Positions 37,108 through 43,029 of a stretch of 43,029 nt of DNA are shown here, piece after piece. The stretch comes from an uncultured Pirellulaceae bacterium. GTDB taxonomy: Bacteria > Planctomycetota > Planctomycetia > Pirellulales > Pirellulaceae. The number at the start of each line of letters is the position of its first letter. The stretch's first letter is position 1. The stretch covers positions 1 through 43,029 of the forward strand of contig CALFWR010000083.1 of assembly GCA_937928555.1 (NCBI GenBank), written 5' to 3'. Position numbers and translations under genes: made by a program. A model generated the notes under the pieces. The model was not told where the DNA came from. It did no database searches and saw only the letters and a list, made by a program, of their open reading frames with translations.

Positions 37108-37360
37108 TTTCGAGAATCCGTTTTGGAATTTGCGGACGCGTGCCGGTAGCACGACGCGCGGATTTCGAGCGCATAGTCCAAAAAAAAGTTAGCTTTCTAG
37201 GGGGCGTCGGATCGGAGGATTCCGATTCAACTCAAAAACCAACGGTGTTAAATGCGGTCGGTTGTAAAGATCGATCCGGATTTCCGGCTTGTCCGGTTGG
37301 ACGCCGACCGACTCCTCCAGGTATGATTGCGTCACACAAGCCACCCACTTCGTTGAATCC
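37108..37360. promoter_or_regulatory. Divergent promoter region of the giant protein gene and moaA
   Basis: 253 bp between divergent starts. For moaA, TTGGAC (37297-37302) and TATGAT (37322-37327) are a candidate pair with a 19-bp spacer, placing the start about 26 nt before the ATG. A small hairpin CGTGC-CGGTA-GCACG at 37139-37153 would lie in the leader of the giant gene. I see no molybdenum-cofactor riboswitch that I can recognise. Confidence 0.4.
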
Positions 37361-38356
37361 ATGAATCAACTTCCGCCCATCACTGACGCCTTCGGTCGCG
37401 TCCATCGCAACCTTCGTGTTAGCGTGACCGATCGCTGCAACATTCGATGTCTCTACTGCATGCCCGAGGATGTCGAATTTTTGCCGTCCGCAGAAGTGCT
37501 CAGCTTTGAGGAGATCGAAAGCGTCGTTTCGCTACTTGCCCGGATGGGAATCAACCGAATTCGGCTTACCGGTGGCGAGCCTCTGGTTCGCAATGAACTG
37601 CCCGTCCTGGTTGGGAAACTCAAATCAATCCACGGAATTAAAGACCTTGCCCTGACCACCAACGGCGTCCTTCTTGCCCCCCGAGCAAAGGAACTAAAAT
37701 TGGCGGGTCTGGACCGGGTCAACATTAGCCTGGACACGCTGGACCGGGAGACATTTCATCATCTCACCCGACGCGATTGCCTGTCGAAAGTCCTTGAAGG
37801 AATCGATGCGGCCTTGGAGTGTAATTTTTCGCAGGTTCGCCTGAATGCTGTCTCCATCGCCGGGCTCACCGAAGACGCAATTCTGCCGCTGGCTTATTTT
37901 GCGACTCAACGAAAAATCGAATTGCGATTCATCGAGTTCATGCCCCTTGATGGGGACCAGAATTGGGGACAGGACAAAGTCCTTGATGGCAAGCAAATTC
38001 GTGAAATCATCGAAGCCGAGTTTGGAGAACTGACTGCCGCGCCGCGAGACTACGAGGCTCAGCCATCTGTCGATTTTCGTTTTGCCAACGGGGGAAAAAT
38101 TGGTTTCATCAATCCCGTTTCGGAGCCATTTTGTAAATCCTGCGATCGGCTTCGAATCACCGCAGAAGGCAAACTTCGCAATTGCCTTTTTTCTTTACAG
38201 GAGTGGGATCTGAAATCGTTGATTCGCGATGGTGCCAGCGAGGATGTTATCGAAGCGGCCATTCGTGAATGCGTTGGCAAAAAGAAAGCCAGCCACGGAA
38301 TCGATTCGAGGGACTTTGTGCGACCCCAAAAAGCCATGTACCAAATTGGAGGTTAA
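37361..38356 (+). CDS. moaA: GTP 3',8-cyclase MoaA (molybdenum cofactor biosynthesis)
   Basis: A 331-residue radical-SAM enzyme that converts GTP to 3',8-cyclo-GTP, the first step of molybdopterin synthesis. The SAM-binding cluster motif is C26-NIR-C30-LY-C33, directly after VSVTDR. LTGGEPLVRNELP is the SAM-binding GGE segment, ALTTNGVLL and ISLDTLD follow, and the second cluster lies in FCKSCDRLRIT...NCLF. The protein ends in the conserved double glycine (YQIGG), essential in this family. ATG at 37361 matches the usual MoaA start; the frame extends upstream to 37289 without similarity. No other moa or moe gene is adjacent. It converges on a HAD hydrolase gene, 30 bp apart. Confidence 0.97.
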   Translation: MNQLPPITDAFGRVHRNLRVSVTDRCNIRCLYCMPEDVEFLPSAEVLSFEEIESVVSLLARMGINRIRLTGGEPLVRNELPVLVGKLKSIHGIKDLALTTNGVLLAPRAKELKLAGLDRVNISLDTLDRETFHHLTRRDCLSKVLEGIDAALECNFSQVRLNAVSIAGLTEDAILPLAYFATQRKIELRFIEFMPLDGDQNWGQDKVLDGKQIREIIEAEFGELTAAPRDYEAQPSVDFRFANGGKIGFINPVSEPFCKSCDRLRITAEGKLRNCLFSLQEWDLKSLIRDGASEDVIEAAIRECVGKKKASHGIDSRDFVRPQKAMYQIGG

Positions 38357-38386
38357 GCCGCCCGAGCCCGGATCATTCTGGTTGAG

Positions 38387-39025
38387 CTACCCTGCTATCA
38401 CTCCGCGCGAAACAAGTTGATTCACCAAATTCACCGAATCGGTGAAAATCTCCGCGTCGATACCCGCCATGCGAGCCGCGTCGATGTTTTCCTGTTTGTC
38501 GTCGGTGAAAAAAACTTCCGCCGCCGAACACCCAACTCGCTGCTTTGCCAGTTCGATTGCCGATTCGTAAATTTTCGCATCGGGCTTCATGCACTTTTCC
38601 TGATAGCTCAAAATCGCATCTGAAAATAATTGGCCCAGAAAGCCATAATTGTTCTGAGCGTGCTCCCAGTGCGCACTGCACGTGTTCGACAGAATCGCCA
38701 TTGGAAATCGCAGCGCGGCAAGCTGTGAGACTACGGGCAAAACCGATCCGTTGATCCAAAAAATGTCGCTCAATGCATGCAGCAGACTTTCGCGGTCAAT
38801 CGCCACGCCGGCCAATTGGCAAAACCGGTCATGAAACTGTCCAGCGTCAAGTTCCCCACGCTCGAAGCGGTTCTCAAGATCGTGAGGTGGCTCAAAAAGC
38901 AGAGCGTGTACCGTCCCAGGTGAAATCTCGCATAGCTCTGCGACTTGCCCGACGACAAGAGAGTGGTCAAATTTTAGGATCACGTTCCCCAAGTCAAAAA
39001 AGACAAATTTTGTCGAACTGTTCAT
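38387..39025 (-). CDS. HAD-family hydrolase (YihX-like phosphatase type)
   Basis: A 212-residue HAD phosphatase. Motif I is FFDLGNVILKFD, motif II is AILSNTC, a lysine sits in KCMKPDAKIYESAI, and motif IV is FFTDDKQENIDAARMAGI. An alpha-helical cap follows motif I, as in the YihX and haloacid-dehalogenase-like groups. In motif I the residue two after the nucleophile is Gly, as in many YihX-type members (from memory), so the general-acid role may differ. ATG at 39025 is preferred; a longer frame to 39136 has no match and would overlap the MoxR promoter. The natural substrate, presumably a small phosphoester, cannot be told. The gene is divergent from the MoxR gene. Confidence 0.88.
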   Translation of the reverse strand: MNSSTKFVFFDLGNVILKFDHSLVVGQVAELCEISPGTVHALLFEPPHDLENRFERGELDAGQFHDRFCQLAGVAIDRESLLHALSDIFWINGSVLPVVSQLAALRFPMAILSNTCSAHWEHAQNNYGFLGQLFSDAILSYQEKCMKPDAKIYESAIELAKQRVGCSAAEVFFTDDKQENIDAARMAGIDAEIFTDSVNLVNQLVSRGVIAG

Positions 39026-39057
39026 GTGTCCACTCTCGCAAAATCCAAAAACAAAAT

Positions 39058-39088
39058 TTGCTGCTTCTCCGGTCGAGGTCTGTATAAT
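39058..39088 (+). promoter_or_regulatory. Candidate promoter of the MoxR-VWA unit
   Basis: A perfect TATAAT at 39083-39088 is preceded by TTGCTG at 39058-39063 (19-bp spacer). Transcription would start near 39095, about 30 nt before the ATG at 39124. This argues against the upstream TTG at 39094 as start codon. Confidence 0.5.
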
Positions 39089-39123
39089 CCCGATTGGATA
39101 CTTCAAAGAGGATAAGTTCTGAC

Positions 39124-40551
<1,428 letters not shown>

Positions 40552-40552
40552 A

Positions 40553-40728
40553 CCCGGATTATTCACGATGCGTGGGCGTCAGAATCAGTTGAGACAGTGA
40601 TCGGTTACTCTAATGCGATGAAACGATCGCTATGGCTTTCACCTACCGAATGATTCACATTTCTTGTTGAAATTCAGTTTTTCCCTTGCTCCTGTTGGCC
40701 AAACGTAGAATCAACGCCCGTCGTCGTT
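40553..40728 (-). mobile_element. Inverted-repeat element, copy 5 (right end decayed)
   Basis: The left end CCCGGATTATTCACGATGCG starts one base after the MoxR stop. The core matches copy 4 (GATGAAACGATCGC, CACATTTCTTGTTG, CCAAACGTAGAATC). After CGTCGTCGT the sequence departs from the terminal repeat (TGTGGCTTCC where GAATAATCCGG is expected), so the right terminus is lost. It interrupts the space between MoxR and VWA genes, which is about 290 bp. Confidence 0.85.
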
Positions 40729-40838
40729 GTGGCTTCCAGCGTGAGGAAACTGACTGCGTTGGAAAACACAACCACGCCTCAACATCAAAACGCGCAAGCG
40801 AGTGAGCAGGAAATCGATTCACTCAAAAGGCTAACCTC

Positions 40839-42536
40839 ATGAACCGAAAAAAACGCGGCGGCATCCTGCACACGTACCAAAAGTACGACCCGGTGAATCT
40901 GCCCGGCCCGACCCAGCCGCAGTCCGATATCGTGACGCCGCTGATGAATCAGATGATGGCTTATGGTTCTCGCCGCGAACTTACCGACGAAGAAATGGCT
41001 CGGGCGATTCGTCTGGATCCGTCACAATTGAGCCAAATGGGGCCCAGCCTGGACTACATGAGAGCTGTCCTTGAGGATCAGAAACGCAAGATCCTCGAAA
41101 AGTACGAAACCGATTCGGTACGCAAGGAAGCGATCAAAGTCTTTCGCAAGCGAGCCAAAAAGGCTCCGCCGATGGATCCCAAACTGCGCAAGGAATACGA
41201 CAAAGCGATCAACGAACGACAGTTGTACGACCTTGAGCGAGTCTGGTACCGCTGCGGCGACGACAATGTGCTTTCGGGGCATTTGATGTCGGTCATCGGT
41301 CGGCTGCAGGACGAATACGAAATCGAGGATCTGCACTCAAAATACGATTTCACTGGAAACGAATCGCTCACCATTCCCGAAGCCCTCAAGATCAAAGAGA
41401 TCCTGGACAAGATCGAGGAGATGCTGCGGCAGATCGAAGACGCCATTCAAAACGGGCAAATTGGAATCCTTGACCTTCAGGAGATGGAAGAATTTCTCGA
41501 CGAAAAGACCATGCATTCGCTCAATGAAATGCAGCGTCAGATCATGGAGTACATCGAACGCGCCGCCGAAGAACAGGGCTTTGAAAAAAAGGATGGCAAG
41601 TACCAACTCACACCGAAAGCTTACCGCACGTTCCAGAACAAACTGCTGGCCCGCATCTTCAGCCACCTCAAGGAATCCAACAGTGGGCGGCATTTTGATG
41701 CGGGAATCAACGGCGAGGGCGCGGTCGAGATGCAGGCCACCAAGCCCTACGAGTTTGGCGATTCGATTGCCAACATGGACATCCCGCAGACATTCGTCAA
41801 CGCGATGATCCGCGACAGCTCCCAGCGACCAATCCGGCTGAAATCAGAAGACATTGAAATCCATCGAACGCGGAACAATCCCAAAGCCGCCACCGTGATC
41901 ATCATGGACATGAGCGGAAGCATGCGCTACGACGGCCAGTATATCAACGTCAAGCGAATGGCTCTGGCGATGGATGGGCTGATCCGCAGCGAATACCCTG
42001 GCGACTATCTGAACTTTATCGAGATGTACACCTTTGGAAAGGTCCGCAAGCAGGGCGAGATCATTGACCTTCTCCCAAAGCCGGTCACGATCCACCATCC
42101 GATCGTGAACCTAGCGGTCGACATGAGCCGCGAGGAAGTCAGCGAGCACATGGTCCATCCGCACTTTACCAACATCCAGCACTGCCTGCGGTTGGCCCGT
42201 CAGCTTCTGGCCAACGTGAACACACCCAACAAACAGGTCATGTTGATCACCGACGGTTTGCCCACGGCGCACTTCGAAGGCTCCAAGCTGTTTATGCTTT
42301 ATCCGCCTCATGAGAAAACCGAACAGGCGACCCTTCGCGAAGGCATGATGTGTGCCAACGAAGGCATCACGATCAATACTTTTCTGGTCCCCAGTTGGTC
42401 GCAATCCGAGGAAGACATCCGCTTTGCCTACCGACTGAGCGAATCCACTACCGGCCGCGTTTTCTTTACATCGGGCGGTGATTTGGACCGCTTTGTTGTC
42501 TGGGATTACATCAATCGCAAACGCGAGATTCTGTAG
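40839..42536 (+). CDS. VWA-domain protein, partner of the MoxR ATPase
   Basis: A 565-residue protein. The N-terminal half is highly charged and helical with likely coiled coil (about 165-250, with repeated Glu/Lys heptads around ILDKIEEMLRQIEDAI). The C-terminal half (about 345-560) is a von Willebrand factor A domain: the metal-ion site DMSGS begins at Asp357 in IIMDMSGSMRYD, and the second site is VMLITDGLPT. VWA-MoxR pairs act together in complex assembly or metal insertion. No signal peptide, so cytoplasmic. AAAGG lies shortly ahead of the ATG. Linkage with the MoxR gene is clear although a repeat element separates them. The target complex is unknown. Confidence 0.9.
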   Translation: MNRKKRGGILHTYQKYDPVNLPGPTQPQSDIVTPLMNQMMAYGSRRELTDEEMARAIRLDPSQLSQMGPSLDYMRAVLEDQKRKILEKYETDSVRKEAIKVFRKRAKKAPPMDPKLRKEYDKAINERQLYDLERVWYRCGDDNVLSGHLMSVIGRLQDEYEIEDLHSKYDFTGNESLTIPEALKIKEILDKIEEMLRQIEDAIQNGQIGILDLQEMEEFLDEKTMHSLNEMQRQIMEYIERAAEEQGFEKKDGKYQLTPKAYRTFQNKLLARIFSHLKESNSGRHFDAGINGEGAVEMQATKPYEFGDSIANMDIPQTFVNAMIRDSSQRPIRLKSEDIEIHRTRNNPKAATVIIMDMSGSMRYDGQYINVKRMALAMDGLIRSEYPGDYLNFIEMYTFGKVRKQGEIIDLLPKPVTIHHPIVNLAVDMSREEVSEHMVHPHFTNIQHCLRLARQLLANVNTPNKQVMLITDGLPTAHFEGSKLFMLYPPHEKTEQATLREGMMCANEGITINTFLVPSWSQSEEDIRFAYRLSESTTGRVFFTSGGDLDRFVVWDYINRKREIL

Positions 42537-42741
42537 CAGCAGGCGACCATTGGGCTCTCCCATTCCGGTCATTATTAGTGTGGTTCGATCGCCAGTGAGC
42601 CGCTGGCTGGTGACTCACAGTTCGCCTCACACCGATCGAAGCGGAGAATATATCTGGTCGTCTGTCGAAGCCTGGAACTGCTTTGACGATTGTGATTTCG
42701 AACGCTGCATCATCGGGCATTCCCACCAACCGATGCTTTAT
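42537..42741. other. Intergenic spacer after the VWA gene
   Basis: A 205-bp stretch between the VWA stop and repeat copy 6. One forward frame runs through it and ends in the repeat, with protein-like composition near VRSPVSRWLVTHSSPHTDRS, but it has no start after the VWA stop and no recognisable family. It could be a gene remnant. No terminator was seen. Confidence 0.35.
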
Positions 42742-42927
42742 CCCGGATTATTCACGAGGCGTGGGCGTCAGGATAAATTCCGACAGTGAGCCGCGACTCT
42801 GATGCGATGAAACGATCGCTGTGGTTTTCATTTACCAGATGATCTACATTGCTTGTTGAAATTCGGCTTTTCTGTTGCTCCTGTTGGCCAGACGTAGAAT
42901 CAACGCCCGTCGTCGTGGATAATCCGG
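42742..42927 (-). mobile_element. Inverted-repeat element, copy 6
   Basis: Complete copy in reverse orientation. The left end is CCCGGATTATTCACGAGGCG and the right end CGTCGTCGTGGATAATCCGG. The core has GATGAAACGATCGC paired with GTTTTCAT. TTTA occurs on both sides (42737-42740 and 42928-42931), a possible target-site duplication with one extra base at left. Confidence 0.88.
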
Positions 42928-42986
42928 TTTAACATTTGCTGGATTCTGCAAAGATGCGACGCAGATATTTGTTGCTTCGATTTGAC

Positions 42987-43029
42987 CCCGAATTATTCAC
43001 GAGGCATGGTCAATAGAAGTCCCGATACG
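42987..43029 (-). mobile_element. Inverted-repeat element, copy 7 (start only, window edge)
   Basis: CCCGAATTATTCACGAGGCA at 42987-43006 matches the terminal repeat with one substitution. What follows (TGGTCAATAGAAG) departs from the known cores, so this may be another core type, a truncated end or a solo terminus. The window ends before this can be told. Confidence 0.5.

Noticed and set aside
38367..38378. CCCGGATCATTC, close to the element terminus, after moaA
   Set aside because: Twelve bases with one mismatch can occur by chance in a window this size, and no core or second end follows.

Overview
The window looks like chromosomal DNA from a marine-type planctomycete of the Pirellulales (inference). 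The reasons are a giant surface protein with an N-terminal LEPR/LEDR-type motif (LEDRVLYSA), a formylglycine sulfatase, a BlaI-M56 pair whose peptidase carries carboxypeptidase-regulatory repeats, a VPS10/BNR-type secreted beta-propeller protein, and a GldF/GldG-like ABC system with a DUF4340 protein. I see no rRNA, tRNA, CRISPR array, prophage or complete insertion sequence.

Layout. 1-816: a small inverted-repeat element, then non-coding DNA with a probable gene relic. 817-3993 (-): secreted BNR/sortilin-type propeller protein. 4854-6455 (+): secreted alpha/beta hydrolase with a PDZ domain. 6466-7908 (-): sulfatase. 8390-9748 (+): DUF900-type alpha/beta hydrolase, probably a lipoprotein. 10148-13833 (+): BlaI repressor and M56 membrane metallopeptidase. 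14267-21174 (-): a probable operon transcribed leftward as GNAT acetyltransferase, ABC ATPase, GldF-GldG fusion, DUF4340 protein. 21248-22525 (-): receiver-HD-GYP protein. 22919-26068 (-): hybrid histidine kinase. 26107-37107 (-): a 3666-residue cadherin-like surface protein. 37361-38356 (+): moaA. 38387-39025 (-): HAD hydrolase. 39124-42536 (+): MoxR-type AAA ATPase and VWA protein.

The most distinctive non-gene signal is a dispersed family of about 185-bp elements with terminal inverted repeats (CCGGATTATTCACGA...TCGTGAATAATCCGG). Six copies and the start of a seventh lie in this window, all between genes. Five share one core sequence, in both orientations. One (4208-4390) has the same ends but an unrelated core. 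No transposase is present, so they behave like MITEs moved in trans, or like a structured repeat family. Two other repeat types are present: short hairpins at 4585 and 9800, and a 176-bp imperfect inverted repeat at 13983-14158.

How genes may work together (inference). The giant surface protein is followed after 38 bp by a hybrid histidine kinase and then by an HD-GYP response regulator, which suggests a surface-attachment and signalling locus. One repeat element sits between the kinase and HD-GYP genes. The MoxR/VWA pair is also split by a copy. BlaI and M56 form a two-gene regulatory unit with a candidate promoter and an operator-like repeat, but no beta-lactamase gene is nearby.
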